From the NCBI RefSeq assembly GCF_004364635.1, contig NZ_SOAX01000002.1:496001-560000 (forward strand): DNA of 64,000 bases. Reading direction: 5' to 3'. This document shows positions 9,551 through 19,758 of this stretch, one piece after another. The notes beneath the pieces were generated by a model, which was not told where the DNA came from, searched no databases, and was given only the letters and a program-made list of their open reading frames with translations. The position numbers were made by a program, and so were the translations under genes. The stretch is from Halospina denitrificans. GTDB lineage: Bacteria > Pseudomonadota > Gammaproteobacteria > Pseudomonadales > Oleiphilaceae. How positions within the stretch are numbered: the stretch's first letter is position 1; each line of letters begins with the position of its first letter.

Positions 9551-10585
9551 CTACTTCAATGCTGTCCAATAACCGGCAACATCCAGCATCCGATTCGCAA
9601 ACCCCCACTCGTTATCGAACCAGCACAGCACCTTGATCATCTGCCCCCCACTCACCCGAGTGTGCCCGCCGTCGACAATCGCGGACCGGGCATCGTGATT
9701 GAAATCCGTGCTGGCCAGGAGTTCGTCGCTGTACCCAATAATACCTTCAAGGGACGATGCCGCGGTATTGCGGAGCAGCTCGTTCACCGCCGCTGCATCT
9801 GTCGTCGAGCGCACAGTCACCGTCATGTCGATGGCCGAGACGTTGATCGTTGGCACACGCACGGCGACCGCACTGAAGCGGTCCTTCATGGCCGGCAGGA
9901 GGCGTTCAATGCCGCGTGCCAGGCCGGTCTGGACCGGCACCATGTTGTGGAAGGCGCTTCGGGTGCGGCGCAGGTCCTGGTGGTGGTAGGCATCGATGAC
10001 CGGCTGGTCGTTCATGGCCGAGTGGATGGTGGTGATGGAGCCGCATTCAATGCCGTAGGCTTCATCCAGGCGCTGGATGATGGGTACGATGCAGTTGGTG
10101 GTGCAGGAGGCGTTGGAGACGATGCGATCCTCGGGGCCCAGGGTGTCATGATTGACCCCGTACACCAACGTCCGGTCCACATCCGGCTCGGCCGGCTGTG
10201 AAAACATGACCCGTCGGGCGCCGCTGGCAATATGTTCTTCCGCAGAGGCCCTGCTGGTGAAGGCGCCGGTGCATTCCAGCACCAGGTCCACGTCCAGCTC
10301 CTTCCAGGGCAGCTTCGCCGGTGAGGGTTCGCGCGCGACGCGGATGGCATCGTCGTTGACGATCAGGTTCTCACCGTCCACCGCCACCCGGCCCGCAAAC
10401 CGGCCGTGAGTGGTGTCGAAGCTTGTCAGGTGCGCGATGGTATCCGGGTCGGACAGCTCATTGATGGCCACCACCTGCAAGCGGTCCCGGTAGCCGTTTT
10501 CGTAGAGCGCGCGCAGGACGCATTGCCCGATACGCCCATACCCGTTTATGGCGACCCGTGCCACCACGCTGCCCGCCTCGCTCAC
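9551..10585 (-). CDS. epd: Erythrose-4-phosphate dehydrogenase-like (GapA/Epd family)
   Basis: This NAD-dependent aldehyde dehydrogenase of the GAPDH superfamily has 344 residues. The Rossmann motif INGYGRIGQ is near residue 14 and the catalytic cysteine lies in SNASCTTNC. Several blocks resemble Epd more than Gap[41 protein letters not shown] and VDFNHD-like [14 protein letters not shown]. In gammaproteobacteria Epd oxidises erythrose 4-phosphate to 4-phosphoerythronate for pyridoxal phosphate synthesis, and epd-pgk-fba is a known gene order. A glyceraldehyde-3-phosphate role cannot be excluded from sequence alone. The GTG start overlaps the tkt stop (GTGA), so the two are translationally coupled. 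Confidence 0.85.
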   Translation of the reverse strand: MSEAGSVVARVAINGYGRIGQCVLRALYENGYRDRLQVVAINELSDPDTIAHLTSFDTTHGRFAGRVAVDGENLIVNDDAIRVAREPSPAKLPWKELDVDLVLECTGAFTSRASAEEHIASGARRVMFSQPAEPDVDRTLVYGVNHDTLGPEDRIVSNASCTTNCIVPIIQRLDEAYGIECGSITTIHSAMNDQPVIDAYHHQDLRRTRSAFHNMVPVQTGLARGIERLLPAMKDRFSAVAVRVPTINVSAIDMTVTVRSTTDAAAVNELLRNTAASSLEGIIGYSDELLASTDFNHDARSAIVDGGHTRVSGGQMIKVLCWFDNEWGFANRMLDVAGYWTALK

Positions 10586-12588
10586 TCGATGGATTCCAGG
10601 AGTTCTTCCGCCATGGAAAGAAGATTATCCGCCGTAAACCCGAAGGCCTCGAACAGCGGCCCTGCCGGCGCGGACTCCCCGAAGGTGGTCATGCCGAGCA
10701 CCCGGCCGTCGATGCCAACGTACTTGTACCAGTAATCGGTAATACCGGCTTCAACCGCAATGCGGCAGGTTACCTGGGCAGGCAGTACTTCCTGCTTGTA
10801 GGCCGCATCCTGGGCTTCGAATACATCGGTGGACGGCATGGACACCACGCGCACCTGGCGGCCCTGCTCGCGCAGCTGTGAGGCCGCTTCCTGTGCAAGT
10901 GCCACCTCGGAACCCGTGGCGATGAAGATCAGTTCCGGCTCTGCGTCCGAATCCGAGAGGATATAAGCCCCACGGGCGATATTGGCCAGCTGCTGTTCGT
11001 CACGATCCTGGTGGGCCAGTCCCTGACGGGTGAACACCAGAGCAGTTGGGCCGTCATTACGCTCCAGTGCCGCTTTCCAGGCAACCGCCGTCTCGACGGT
11101 GTCACAGGGGCGCCAGAGGCTCATGTTGGGAGTCTGGCGCAGGCTTGCCAGCTGCTCCACCGGCTGGTGGGTCGGGCCGTCCTCGCCGAGACCGATGGAG
11201 TCGTGGGTGTAGACCAGGATGTTGCGCTGTTTCATGAGCGCGGCCATGCGCGTGGCGTTGCGCGCGTATTCCATGAAGATCAGGAAGGTCGCGACGTAGG
11301 GCACGAAGCCACCGTGCAGCGCCATACCGCTGCCCATGGCGGTCATGGCGAACTCGCGCACGCCGTAATAGATGTAGTTACCACTGGCGTCTTCGGCCGT
11401 AATGGGTTTGCAGCCTTCCCAGATCGTGTTGTTGGAGCCGGCCAGGTCCGCGGACCCTCCCAGGAGCTCGGGAAGCACAGAGCCGTATGCATTGAGGGTA
11501 TTCTGCGAGGCCTTACGGGTCGCAATACTTTCCCCGGTTTCCTGGCACTGGCGGATGTAGGCGTCGGCTTTTTCAGCGAAGTCCGCTGGCAGGTCGCCCG
11601 CCAGGCGGCGCTTGAGTTCCGCTGCCAACTCCGGATAGGCCTTTTCGTAGTCATCAAAAAGTGCCTGCCACTGTTTCTCGGCACTGGCGCCCTGCTCGCG
11701 AGCATCCCAAGCACTTCGGATATCGTCCGGAACCTCGAAGGGCCCGTGGGTCCACCCCAGGTTCTGGCGGGTGGCCTCAATCTCATCATCCCCGAGAGGC
11801 GCACCATGGCTGCTCTCGGAACCGGCCTTACCGGGAGAGCCGAAACCAATCACCGTCTTGCAGCAGATCAGCGTGGGCTGGGCGGTGTTGGCTCGTGCCT
11901 TTTCAATGGCCGTCTTCACCGCCTTGGAATCGTGCCCGTCCACATCGGAAATCACCTGCCAGCCGTAGGCATCAAAGCGCTTGGGGGTATCCTCGGTAAA
12001 CCAGCCGCTGACATCGCCATCAATGGAAATACCATTGTCATCGTAGAACACCACCAGCTTGCCCAGTCCGAGGGTGCCGGCCAGCGACGAGGCTTCGTGG
12101 GAGATCCCCTCCATCAGGCAACCGTCCCCCACGAAGGCGTAGGTGTAATGGTCCACGACCGGGTAACCCTCGCGGTTGAACTGCGCCGCCAGCGTTTTCT
12201 CCGCCACCGCCATGCCAACCGCATTCGCCAGCCCCTGGCCGAGCGGGCCGGTTGTTGTTTCAACGCCGGGCGTATAGCCGTATTCCGGGTGCCCCGGTGT
12301 GCGCGAATGCAGTTGGCGGAACTGCTTGAGATCCTCGATACCCAGATCATAGCCCGTCAGATGAAGCAGGCTGTACTGCAGCATGGAACCATGGCCATTG
12401 GACATGACGAAACGGTCACGGTCCGGCCAGGACGGATTGGACGGGTTATGGTTCAGGTAGTCGTTCCAGAGCACCTCGGCAATGTCGGCCATTCCCATCG
12501 GGGCCCCTGGATGGCCCGACTTGGCCTTCTGAACCGCATCCATACTCAGGGCACGGATGGCATTGGCAAGGTCTTTACGCGAGGGCAT
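10582..12588 (-). CDS. tkt: Transketolase
   Basis: This thiamine diphosphate-dependent cytoplasmic enzyme moves two-carbon ketol units among pentose, erythrose, hexose and triose phosphates. At 668 residues it is full length. The thiamine-binding region reads [15 protein letters not shown] then [13 protein letters not shown]; the pyrimidine domain contains [20 protein letters not shown]; early landmarks are [10 protein letters not shown] and [23 protein letters not shown] precedes the ATG. It heads the tkt-epd-pgk-fba run, so the operon joins pentose phosphate, vitamin B6 precursor and triose steps. It is divergent from the ArsR-methyltransferase gene, with a palindromic operator-like site in the shared upstream region. 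Confidence 0.97.
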   Translation of the reverse strand: MPSRKDLANAIRALSMDAVQKAKSGHPGAPMGMADIAEVLWNDYLNHNPSNPSWPDRDRFVMSNGHGSMLQYSLLHLTGYDLGIEDLKQFRQLHSRTPGHPEYGYTPGVETTTGPLGQGLANAVGMAVAEKTLAAQFNREGYPVVDHYTYAFVGDGCLMEGISHEASSLAGTLGLGKLVVFYDDNGISIDGDVSGWFTEDTPKRFDAYGWQVISDVDGHDSKAVKTAIEKARANTAQPTLICCKTVIGFGSPGKAGSESSHGAPLGDDEIEATRQNLGWTHGPFEVPDDIRSAWDAREQGASAEKQWQALFDDYEKAYPELAAELKRRLAGDLPADFAEKADAYIRQCQETGESIATRKASQNTLNAYGSVLPELLGGSADLAGSNNTIWEGCKPITAEDASGNYIYYGVREFAMTAMGSGMALHGGFVPYVATFLIFMEYARNATRMAALMKQRNILVYTHDSIGLGEDGPTHQPVEQLASLRQTPNMSLWRPCDTVETAVAWKAALERNDGPTALVFTRQGLAHQDRDEQQLANIARGAYILSDSDAEPELIFIATGSEVALAQEAASQLREQGRQVRVVSMPSTDVFEAQDAAYKQEVLPAQVTCRIAVEAGITDYWYKYVGIDGRVLGMTTFGESAPAGPLFEAFGFTADNLLSMAEELLESIE

Positions 12589-12699
12589 TAACGGAATCTC
12601 CCCATTAACTGGATTCGGGTGGTGCCCGGAGGTCGGGCCCCATTAAAGGCGCGTATTTTCACCGATCAGCACGCCATTGAGCAAATAATTAGCAACCAC

Positions 12700-12723
12700 C
12701 TATATCAATTTTTTTTGATATAG
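12700..12723. promoter_or_regulatory. Perfect palindrome, likely operator of the ArsR-type regulator
   Basis: CTATATCAA and TTGATATAG form a perfect 9-bp inverted repeat around six T residues. It sits 39 bases upstream of the regulator ATG and about 110 bases upstream of divergent tkt. AT-rich dyads of this size are typical ArsR-family operators. That it controls the metK-ahcY-metF cluster is inference. Confidence 0.65.
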
Positions 12724-12762
12724 CCGTTGACCCTCACCCGCTTCAGCCGTAGACTCTCGCCA

Positions 12763-13755
12763 ATGAATTCAACGGCACCCGTCAAATCCGCAAATACCGA
12801 GACAGCGCTCCAGTCCCTGGCGACGCTGTACAAAGCGGGCGGTGACCCGCTCAGGCTCGATATCCTGCGGGTTCTCCAGCGCGACACCTTCGGGGTCATG
12901 GAGTTGTGCCAGCTCTTTAACATGCGCCAGTCCGGTATGAGCCATCACCTTAAGGTGCTGACCCAGGCCGGGCTGCTTGAGCCGCAACGGGAAGGCAATG
13001 CGACCTTCTATCGTCGCCCCCTGCTCAGGATCGGCGACGAGCCCCGATACACGGCGGTCAAGGCAGTATTTGATGCTGTCGACCAGATTGCCCTTTCCGA
13101 CGCGGTGCTCGACCGAATCCGCAATATCCGGCGCCAGCGCTCGGAGCAGTCCCAGGTCTTTTTCGCCCGATACGCACGTCGGTTCCGCGAGCAGCAGGAG
13201 CTGATTGCGGGCCATGAACGCTACGCCCAGCCCGTGGCGGAGCTCATCCGCCGCCGCTTCCCCTGTGACGGAACCGGGAAGGCACTTGAGATCGGGCCGG
13301 GCGAGGGCCCTTTTCTGCCGATGCTCTCGGGCTGTTTTGAAGAGCTCGTAGCGGTGGACAACGTTCGCGCCATGCTTGATCGCGCCGAACAGTATTGTGA
13401 ACAGAAGGGACTCGGCAATGTACGGCTTGTACATGGCGAGTGTCCTGATGTGATTGAACAGCACGAAACGTTCAATCTGGTGGTGGCCAACATGGTGCTT
13501 CACCACGTGGCCAGCCCCGCGAACATCTTTCGCGACAGCGCCCAGCTGCTGGAATCCGGCGGCCGAATGATCATCAGTGAACTCTGCCGGCACGAACAGA
13601 GCTGGGTCAGGGACAACTGTGGCGACATCTGGCAGGGCTTCGAACCGGAAGAGCTTACGGGGTGGGCAACAGACGCGGGTCTGAAACAGGGCGAAACCCT
13701 GTTCATCGGACTGCGCAACGGTTTTCAGATCCAGGTCAGGGAATTCACGGCCTAG
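12763..13755 (+). CDS. ArsR-family regulator fused to SAM methyltransferase domain (SahR-like)
   Basis: This 330-residue protein has an N-terminal winged helix (about 15-95) with the ArsR pattern DPLRLDILRVL, a recognition helix around MRQSGMSHHLKVL and a wing EPQREGNATFYRR. The C-terminal half is a class I methyltransferase fold with motif I LEIGPGEGPFLPML and later VVANMVLHHVASP. Such fusions placed before methyl-cycle genes resemble SahR, reported as an S-adenosylhomocysteine-responsive repressor. By analogy the methyltransferase domain may be a ligand sensor rather than an enzyme. metK, ahcY and metF follow on the same strand. I chose the ATG; an upstream in-frame TTG at 12727 lies almost against the palindrome and is less likely. 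Confidence 0.85.
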   Translation: MNSTAPVKSANTETALQSLATLYKAGGDPLRLDILRVLQRDTFGVMELCQLFNMRQSGMSHHLKVLTQAGLLEPQREGNATFYRRPLLRIGDEPRYTAVKAVFDAVDQIALSDAVLDRIRNIRRQRSEQSQVFFARYARRFREQQELIAGHERYAQPVAELIRRRFPCDGTGKALEIGPGEGPFLPMLSGCFEELVAVDNVRAMLDRAEQYCEQKGLGNVRLVHGECPDVIEQHETFNLVVANMVLHHVASPANIFRDSAQLLESGGRMIISELCRHEQSWVRDNCGDIWQGFEPEELTGWATDAGLKQGETLFIGLRNGFQIQVREFTA

Positions 13756-13808
13756 AAACCGGCTTCCTTTAATGACCTTAAACGACCTTCAAAAGGAGGA
13801 AAGCAAGT

Positions 13809-14996
13809 ATGAGTGACTACAGTCTCTTCACATCCGAGTCGGTAACAGCCGGCCATCCGGACAAGCTGTCCGACGCCGTATCCGATGCCATTCTCGACCG
13901 CATCCTGCAGGACGACCCCTATGCACGTGTCGCCTGCGAAACCGTGGTCAAGACCGGCATGTGCCTGATCGCAGGCGAGATCACCACCAACACGAACGTC
14001 GAGTTCGAAGAAGTAGCGCGTAAGGCCATCACCGACATCGGCTACAACCACTCCGACGTTGGCTTTGACGGCAACACCTGTGCCTTCATCAACGTTGTCG
14101 GCAAGCAGTCCGTCGACATCGCTCAGGGCGTTGACCGCTCCAAGCCGGAAGATCAGGGCGCTGGCGACCAGGGCCTGATGTTCGGTTATGCCTGTAACGA
14201 GACCGACGTCCTGATGCCGGCTCCGATCTGCTACGCGCACCGTATGTGCGAAAAGCAGGCCGAACTGCTGCAGAGCAAGAAGCTTGACTGGCTGCGTCCC
14301 GACGCGAAGAGCCAGGTCAGCTGCCGTTATGAAGACGGCAAGGTAACCGGCATCGACGCCGTTGTCCTTTCCACACAGCACAGCCCGGACGTTTCCCTGG
14401 AGCAGCTGCGTGAAGCCGTCATGGAAGAGATCGTCAAGGACGTGATCCCGTCCAACCTGATCCACAACGACACCAAGTTCCACATCAACCCGACCGGCAA
14501 CTTCGAAATCGGTGGTCCGGTAGGTGATGCGGGTCTGACTGGTCGTAAGATCATCGTTGACACCTACGGCGGCATGGCACGCCACGGCGGCGGCGCATTC
14601 TCCGGCAAGGATCCGTCCAAGGTTGACCGGTCCGCTGCCTACGCTGGCCGTTATGTTGCCAAGAACGTCGTTGCTGCCGGCCTGGCCGACAAGTGCGAGA
14701 TCCAGATCTCCTACGCCATCGGCGTTGCCGAGCCGACGTCCATCTCCATCAACACCTTCGGTACCGGCAAGATGGATGACCGTCAGATCGAGCAGCTGGT
14801 TCGCAAGACCTTCGACCTGCGTCCCTATGCACTGACCAAGCAACTGGATCTGCTGCATCCGATGTACCGTGAAACAGCTGCCTACGGTCACTTCGGCCGC
14901 GAGCCGGTCCAGAAGACTGTTAACGGCCAGACCTTCACAACCTTCCCCTGGGAAAAGACAGACAAGGCGGACGAACTGAAGGCCGCAGCCAAGTAA
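13809..14996 (+). CDS. metK: S-adenosylmethionine synthetase
   Basis: This cytoplasmic tetramer makes S-adenosylmethionine from methionine and ATP. At 395 residues it has the usual length. Signatures are [20 protein letters not shown] at the N-terminus, [14 protein letters not shown] near 120 and [19 protein letters not shown] near 260. An AAGGAGGAAAG ribosome site is positioned ideally. It lies 53 bases after the ArsR-methyltransferase gene; no riboswitch fold is evident in that short gap. Codon usage is that of a highly expressed gene, with GAC/AAC/CGT preferred. It is the first enzyme of the methyl-cycle operon with ahcY and metF. Confidence 0.98.
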   Translation: MSDYSLFTSESVTAGHPDKLSDAVSDAILDRILQDDPYARVACETVVKTGMCLIAGEITTNTNVEFEEVARKAITDIGYNHSDVGFDGNTCAFINVVGKQSVDIAQGVDRSKPEDQGAGDQGLMFGYACNETDVLMPAPICYAHRMCEKQAELLQSKKLDWLRPDAKSQVSCRYEDGKVTGIDAVVLSTQHSPDVSLEQLREAVMEEIVKDVIPSNLIHNDTKFHINPTGNFEIGGPVGDAGLTGRKIIVDTYGGMARHGGGAFSGKDPSKVDRSAAYAGRYVAKNVVAAGLADKCEIQISYAIGVAEPTSISINTFGTGKMDDRQIEQLVRKTFDLRPYALTKQLDLLHPMYRETAAYGHFGREPVQKTVNGQTFTTFPWEKTDKADELKAAAK

Positions 14997-15011
14997 TCCA
15001 GCTCTACCCTG

Positions 15012-15036
15012 CAGGGACGGCCTCGGGCCGCCCCTG
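15012..15036 (+). other. Intercistronic hairpin between metK and ahcY
   Basis: CAGGGACGGCC and GGCCGCCCCTG pair at 10 of 11 positions around TCG. No T-run follows, so it is more likely an mRNA-stabilising or partial attenuating hairpin than a full terminator. The spacer does not match the S-adenosylhomocysteine riboswitch layout as far as I can judge. Confidence 0.55.
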
Positions 15037-15077
15037 TTGCGGCACAGATTTACCCAAACGAATCAGGAGTATTAACA

Positions 15078-16460
15078 ATGCCTTTGGACAGTAATTTTAC
15101 TGACTACAAAGTAGCTGACATCGACCTTGCCGGCTGGGGCCGCAAGGAAATCGCCATCGCCGAGAGCGAAATGCCGGCGCTGATCAAGCTGCGTGAAAAG
15201 TATCGCAAGGATCAGCCGCTGAAAGGCGCCAATGTTATGGGCTGCATTCACATGACCGTGCAGACGGCCGTGCTGATTGAGACCCTGACCGCACTGGGCG
15301 CCAACGTGCGCTGGTCTTCCTGCAACATCTTCTCCACCCAGGATCAGGCCGCTGCCGCCATCGCCGCGACTGGCGTTCCGGTATTCGCCTGGAAGGGTGA
15401 GACTGAAGAAGAGTACGAGTGGTGCATCGAGCGCACCATCGGCGCCGACGTTGACGGCTGGGAACCGAACCTGATCCTGGACGACGGCGGTGACCTGACC
15501 GAGATGCTGCACGAGAAGTATCCGGAAATCCTCAAGAACTGCCACGGCATTTCCGAGGAAACCACCACGGGCGTTCACCGTCTCGAGCACATGATCGAAG
15601 AAGGCAGCCTCAAGGTGCCGGCGATCAACGTGAACGACTCGGTCACCAAGTCCAAGAACGACAACAAGTACGGCTGCCGCCACAGCCTGAACGACGCACT
15701 CAAGCGTTCACTCGACCACCTGATGTCCGGCAAGAAAGCGCTGGTCATCGGCTATGGCGACGTTGGCAAGGGCTCCGCGCAGTCGCTGCGTCAGGAAGGC
15801 ATGATCGTTCGCATCTCCGAGATCGACCCGATCTGTGCCATGCAGGCGTGCATGGACGGCTACGAAGTTGTTTCTCCCTACATCAATGGCGAGAACAAGG
15901 GCAATGCCGATTCCATCAACAAGCAGCTGCTGCAGGACACTGACGTTCTGGTAACCACTACCGGTAACGTTGATGTGTGTGACAAGCACATGCTGGCCGC
16001 GGTCAAGTCCGGCGCCATCGTCTGCAACATCGGTCACTTCGACAACGAGATCGATACTGCGTACATGCGCGAGAACTGGGAATGGGACGAGATCAAGCCG
16101 CAGGTTCACAAGATCTATCGTGACAAGTCCAAGGACGACCATCTCTTCCTGCTGGCTGAAGGCCGCCTGGTTAACCTGGGCAACGCCACAGGCCATCCGT
16201 CACGGATCATGGACGGCTCCTTCGCGAACCAGGTTGCAGCACAGATGTACCTGTTCGAGCGCAAGTTCGCCGACCTGCCGGAAGACCAGAAGAAGGACAA
16301 CCTTTACGTTCGCGTCCTCCCGAAGGAACTGGACGAAGAAGTTGCCCAGTACATGGTCGAAGGCTTCGGTGGCGTGATCACCCGGATGACCAAGGAACAA
16401 TCCGACTACGTCGGCGTTCCGGTTACCGGTCCGTTCAAGGCGGAAGCCTACAAGTACTGA
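15078..16460 (+). CDS. ahcY: Adenosylhomocysteinase
   Basis: This NAD-containing tetramer hydrolyses S-adenosylhomocysteine to adenosine and homocysteine, removing the inhibitory product of methylation. It has 460 residues. Landmarks are [17 protein letters not shown], the NAD-binding [13 protein letters not shown] near 225, the substrate region [10 protein letters not shown], and the C-terminal end [10 protein letters not shown] with the conserved Lys and Tyr. The ribosome site CAGGAG sits ahead of the ATG. Placement between metK and metF closes the methyl cycle: SAM is used, SAH is cleaved, and MetF supplies methyl groups for homocysteine remethylation. The stop codon lies inside a short perfect palindrome. 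Confidence 0.98.
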   Translation: MPLDSNFTDYKVADIDLAGWGRKEIAIAESEMPALIKLREKYRKDQPLKGANVMGCIHMTVQTAVLIETLTALGANVRWSSCNIFSTQDQAAAAIAATGVPVFAWKGETEEEYEWCIERTIGADVDGWEPNLILDDGGDLTEMLHEKYPEILKNCHGISEETTTGVHRLEHMIEEGSLKVPAINVNDSVTKSKNDNKYGCRHSLNDALKRSLDHLMSGKKALVIGYGDVGKGSAQSLRQEGMIVRISEIDPICAMQACMDGYEVVSPYINGENKGNADSINKQLLQDTDVLVTTTGNVDVCDKHMLAAVKSGAIVCNIGHFDNEIDTAYMRENWEWDEIKPQVHKIYRDKSKDDHLFLLAEGRLVNLGNATGHPSRIMDGSFANQVAAQMYLFERKFADLPEDQKKDNLYVRVLPKELDEEVAQYMVEGFGGVITRMTKEQSDYVGVPVTGPFKAEAYKY

Positions 16461-16475
16461 TCCCCGGGATCAGTA
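16455..16475. repeat. Palindrome over the ahcY stop codon
   Basis: TACTGATCCC and GGGATCAGTA form a perfect 10-bp inverted repeat around a single C. The ahcY TGA lies in the left arm. With a one-base centre it resembles a dimeric-protein site more than an RNA loop, or it could be the foot of a larger termination structure. Confidence 0.6.
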
Positions 16476-16484
16476 TGGATGGCA

Positions 16485-16521
16485 GCAGCCGGGGCGCTAC
16501 GCGCTCCGGCTGCCCGGTTTT
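16485..16521 (+). terminator. Weak terminator or attenuator between ahcY and metF
   Basis: GCAGCCGGGGCGC and GCGCTCCGGCTGC pair at 12 of 13 positions plus one G-U, around a TAC loop. CCGG and a short TTTT follow. The T-run is short and offset, so partial termination that lowers metF relative to metK-ahcY is plausible. Confidence 0.55.
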
Positions 16522-16564
16522 GATTCAGTGAACATCGGGCCAGGAGCCCGGAAGGAACAGAACC

Positions 16565-17446
16565 ATGCAAAGCCAAAAGCAGTTCCAGAGACGCTTCAGC
16601 TTCGAGTTCTTCCCCCCGAAGACCGACAAGGGCGTGACACAACTGCAGACAACACGGGACAGGCTTGCTGAGCTGAACCCGGATTTTTTCTCGGTCACAT
16701 TTGGTGCCGGCGGTTCAACCCGTGAGGGTACCAAGAACACCGTGATCGACCTGAACAGTCAGGGCATCTCAACGGCACCGCACCTTTCGTGCGTGGGGTC
16801 GAATAAAGAGATCATTTCCGAACTGCTCGACACCTATAAAGACAACGGTGTTGATCGGATCGTTGCGCTGCGTGGCGATATCCCATCTGGTATGGGCAAT
16901 ACCGGTTACGGCGAAATGCGCTATGCCAACGAGCTGGTGGAATTCATCCGTGAACACAGCGGCGACCACTTCTCTCTGGAAGTCGGCGCCTATCCGGAGT
17001 TCCATCCCCAGGCGCCCAATGCCGAGGCAGACCTGCTGAACTTCAAGCGCAAGATCGACGCCGGTGCCAACAGTGCCATCACGCAGTACTTCTTCAACGC
17101 CGAAGCCTACTTCCATTTCATGGATCGGCTGGAGAAGATGGGCGTGAACATTCCCGTGGTACCGGGCATCATGCCCATCATCAACTTCCAGAAGATATCG
17201 CAGTTCAGCGAGATGTGCGGTGCTGACATCCCACGCTGGATCCGCAAGCAGATGGAAGCCTATGGGGATGACTCGGAGTCGATCAAGAAGTTCGGCGAAG
17301 AAGTGGTTACCCGTATGTGCGAGGAGCTCCTTGACGCCGGCGCTCCGGGCCTCCACTTCTATACCCTGAACCAGGCCGACGCCAGCCTCAATATCTGGCA
17401 TAACCTGGGTCTGGACAAGGAACGGGCCGAAAAAATCGCATTCTGA
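16565..17446 (+). CDS. metF: Methylenetetrahydrofolate reductase
   Basis: This FAD enzyme reduces 5,10-methylenetetrahydrofolate to 5-methyltetrahydrofolate, the methyl donor for methionine synthase. At 293 residues it is the normal bacterial single-domain length. It opens with RFSFEFFPPKT, and contains FFSVTFGAGGSTREGT, IVALRGDIP, EVGAYPEFHPQA, DAGANSAITQYFFNAE and VPGIMPI, all typical of the barrel and flavin site. An AGGAACAGAACC stretch near the ATG supplies a ribosome site. It is the last gene of the methyl-cycle block; a strong terminator follows 28 bases after the stop. Confidence 0.98.
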   Translation: MQSQKQFQRRFSFEFFPPKTDKGVTQLQTTRDRLAELNPDFFSVTFGAGGSTREGTKNTVIDLNSQGISTAPHLSCVGSNKEIISELLDTYKDNGVDRIVALRGDIPSGMGNTGYGEMRYANELVEFIREHSGDHFSLEVGAYPEFHPQAPNAEADLLNFKRKIDAGANSAITQYFFNAEAYFHFMDRLEKMGVNIPVVPGIMPIINFQKISQFSEMCGADIPRWIRKQMEAYGDDSESIKKFGEEVVTRMCEELLDAGAPGLHFYTLNQADASLNIWHNLGLDKERAEKIAF

Positions 17447-17473
17447 GTTGAAACCTCGGGTAATGACGATCCG

Positions 17474-17517
17474 AAAAAGCCCGCCGGAGACAGCGATGTC
17501 TCCGGCGGGCTTTTTTT
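17474..17517 (+). terminator. Strong intrinsic terminator after metF
   Basis: A long GC-rich hairpin (AAAAAGCCCGCCGGAGAC pairing with its complement around AGCGAT) is followed by a run of seven T. It cleanly ends the regulator-metK-ahcY-metF unit before bioA. Confidence 0.92.
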
Positions 17518-17646
17518 CATCTCCATTTCCGGTTCCCTGCCCGCCACGCGCGAGTTCCCGTCACTACAGCCCTTTCCCCTGACCACCTTTCCACCGTATC
17601 ATCAGCCCCCACCCGCATTACTGATTGCCAATCCAGGAGGTCTGGT

Positions 17647-18999
17647 GTGACATCCAACCGCGAGATGATTGAACGGGACCTGAAAGCCGTCTGGCACCCC
17701 TGCACCCAGATGAAGGACCATGAAACCCTGCCCCTTATTCCGTTCAAGAGCGGCAAGGGCGTCTGGCTCCATGATTTCGACGGTAACCGCTACATCGACG
17801 CGGTCAGCTCCTGGTGGGTCAACCTCTTCGGCCATGCCAACCCGCGCATCAACGAGGCCATCAACCAGCAGACGCAGCAGCTTGAGCACGCCATGCTTGC
17901 GGGTTTTACCCACGAGCCAGTAATTGACCTGTCCGAACGACTCATAGACGTCACACCAAAGGGGCTGAACCGGTGTTTCTATGCGGACAACGGGTCGTCC
18001 GCCATCGAGGTGGCGCTCAAGATGAGCTACCACTATTTCCGCAACACCGGCAAGCCCGAGAAAAAGAACTTCATCAACATCTCCAACAGCTACCACGGGG
18101 AAACCCTGGGCGCGCTGGCACTCAGCGACGTGGGCCTGTATCGCAAGACCTATGAACCGCTGCTGATGGAGATGCTGACGGCTCCGGCACCTGATGCCTT
18201 CCACCGGGAAAAGGGCGAAAGCTGGGAAGACTATGCCCTGCGCCAGTTCGAGCACATGGAAAAGCTGATGGCCGAGAATGCGGACAACGTCTGCGCCGTC
18301 ATCATTGAACCCCTGGTCCAGTGCGCCGGCCATATGCGCATGTACGATGCGGTCTACCTGAAAAAGCTGCGCGAAGCCTGTGACCGCTACAACATCCACC
18401 TGATCGCCGACGAAATCGCCGTGGGCTTCGGCCGTACCGGCACCCTCTTCGCGTGTGAGCAGGCCAACATCTCGCCGGATTTCATGTGCCTGTCCAAGGG
18501 CCTAACCGCCGGCTACCTGCCGCTGTCCATCACCATGACCACGGACGACGTCTTCAACGCCTTCTACGACGACTTCGACACCATGAAGGCCTTCCTGCAC
18601 TCCCACAGCTACACGGGCAACCCCATCGGCTGTGCCGTGGCCAGGGCCACCCTGGACATCTTCCGGGACGACAATGTCCTGGAAAGCAATCGGCGCAAGG
18701 CGCAGGTCATGGGGGAAAGCGTGGAGCACCTGCGTGACCATCCCCATGTGGGCGATATCCGCCAGCACGGCATGATCCTGGCCATGGAGCTGGTGAAGGA
18801 CAAGGCCACCATGGAGCCCTTCCCCTGGCAGGAACGCCGCGGGCTGCGCGTCTACCAGCACTCCATCACCCGCGAGGCACTGCTGCGCCCGCTGGGCAAC
18901 GTCACCTACTTCATGCCGCCCTACGTCATAAATGAGGACGAGATTCGCCATCTGGCACAGGTGGCAACCGAAGGCATTGATATCGCAACGCGGGACTGA
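17647..18999 (+). CDS. bioA: Adenosylmethionine-8-amino-7-oxononanoate aminotransferase
   Basis: This pyridoxal phosphate enzyme of biotin synthesis uses SAM as amino donor to convert KAPA to DAPA. At 450 residues it is slightly longer than E. coli BioA. It begins with the BioA hallmark VWHPCTQMKDHE, followed by DAVSSWWVNLFGHANPRIN, the cofactor-binding YADNGSSAIEVALKM, ADEIAVGFGRTGTLFACE and the Schiff-base lysine in SKGLTAGYLPLS. The GTG start follows a perfect AGGAGG. No other biotin genes are adjacent; rsmE follows after six bases. Its proximity to the SAM genes may be coincidental, although SAM is its substrate. Confidence 0.95.
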   Translation: MTSNREMIERDLKAVWHPCTQMKDHETLPLIPFKSGKGVWLHDFDGNRYIDAVSSWWVNLFGHANPRINEAINQQTQQLEHAMLAGFTHEPVIDLSERLIDVTPKGLNRCFYADNGSSAIEVALKMSYHYFRNTGKPEKKNFINISNSYHGETLGALALSDVGLYRKTYEPLLMEMLTAPAPDAFHREKGESWEDYALRQFEHMEKLMAENADNVCAVIIEPLVQCAGHMRMYDAVYLKKLREACDRYNIHLIADEIAVGFGRTGTLFACEQANISPDFMCLSKGLTAGYLPLSITMTTDDVFNAFYDDFDTMKAFLHSHSYTGNPIGCAVARATLDIFRDDNVLESNRRKAQVMGESVEHLRDHPHVGDIRQHGMILAMELVKDKATMEPFPWQERRGLRVYQHSITREALLRPLGNVTYFMPPYVINEDEIRHLAQVATEGIDIATRD

Positions 19000-19005
19000 G
19001 AGTGG

Positions 19006-19758
19006 ATGCGGATTCCCAGGATCTACACCGAGCAAACGCTGACCGCCAACACCGAGCAGATGCTGACCGGCAATGCCGCCCACCATGCCGGGCGCGTCCT
19101 GCGCATGGAAGCTGGGCAGTGGCTCACCCTGTTCAATGGCGACGGCCTGGATTACCACGCGGAAATCCTCGAAGCGGGACGCAAGTCTCTGCAGGTGCGG
19201 ATAACGGAATCCGAAGCTCCGGGCACGGAATCCCCTCTTATCATCACCCTGGGCCAGGTCATGTCGCGGGGTGACCGGATGGACTACGCCATCCAGAAAG
19301 CGACGGAACTCGGCGTTACCCATATCCAGCCACTGACCAGTGACCGCTGCGAAGTCAAGCTCAGCGGAGACAGGGAGCGCAAACGGGTCGCCAACTGGCA
19401 GCAGGTTGCCATCAGCGCCGCCGAACAGTGCGGCCGCGCCCGGATTCCGGACATCGCGCCTCCGATCAAGCTCGGAGACTGGTTAAGCGCCTGCAACCAG
19501 GACCTGCGCCTGGTGCTGCACGACCAGGGCCGCCCACTCGGCCGCGACATTGCCCGGCCCGACTCAATCGCCCTGCTTGTCGGGCCCGAGGGGGGTCTTG
19601 CATCCCCCGAAATCGAAGCCGCTCATAACGCGGGTTTCCTGCCACTGGCCCTTGGCCCCCGCGTGATGCGTACCGAAACGGCGCCTGTTGCCGCCCTCAG
19701 CCTCTGCCAATGGCTCTGGGGCGACTTCCACCAATCAAATAAGGCTGAAACTGCATGA
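19006..19758 (+). CDS. rsmE: 16S rRNA m3U1498 methyltransferase RsmE
   Basis: This SPOUT-class enzyme methylates N3 of U1498 in 16S rRNA using SAM. At 250 residues it is close to the family norm. The N-terminal PUA-like part contains NAAHHAGRVLRMEAGQ. The SPOUT knot is seen in ISAAEQCGRARIP, LLVGPEGGLASPEIEAA and LGPRVMRTETAPVAAL. It starts just after bioA (six bases) and its stop overlaps the next ATG by four bases (ATGA), so the three genes look like an operon. Confidence 0.95.
   Translation: MRIPRIYTEQTLTANTEQMLTGNAAHHAGRVLRMEAGQWLTLFNGDGLDYHAEILEAGRKSLQVRITESEAPGTESPLIITLGQVMSRGDRMDYAIQKATELGVTHIQPLTSDRCEVKLSGDRERKRVANWQQVAISAAEQCGRARIPDIAPPIKLGDWLSACNQDLRLVLHDQGRPLGRDIARPDSIALLVGPEGGLASPEIEAAHNAGFLPLALGPRVMRTETAPVAALSLCQWLWGDFHQSNKAETA

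Noticed and set aside
9551-10585. Calling the dehydrogenase simply GAPDH (gapA).
   Set aside because: Several blocks around the active site and the gene order epd-pgk-fba fit erythrose-4-phosphate dehydrogenase better, although a dual role cannot be excluded.
13756-15077. A SAM or SAH riboswitch before metK or ahcY.
   Set aside because: The gap before metK is only 53 bases, and the metK-ahcY spacer shows a simple hairpin without the conserved segments of known SAM or SAH riboswitches.
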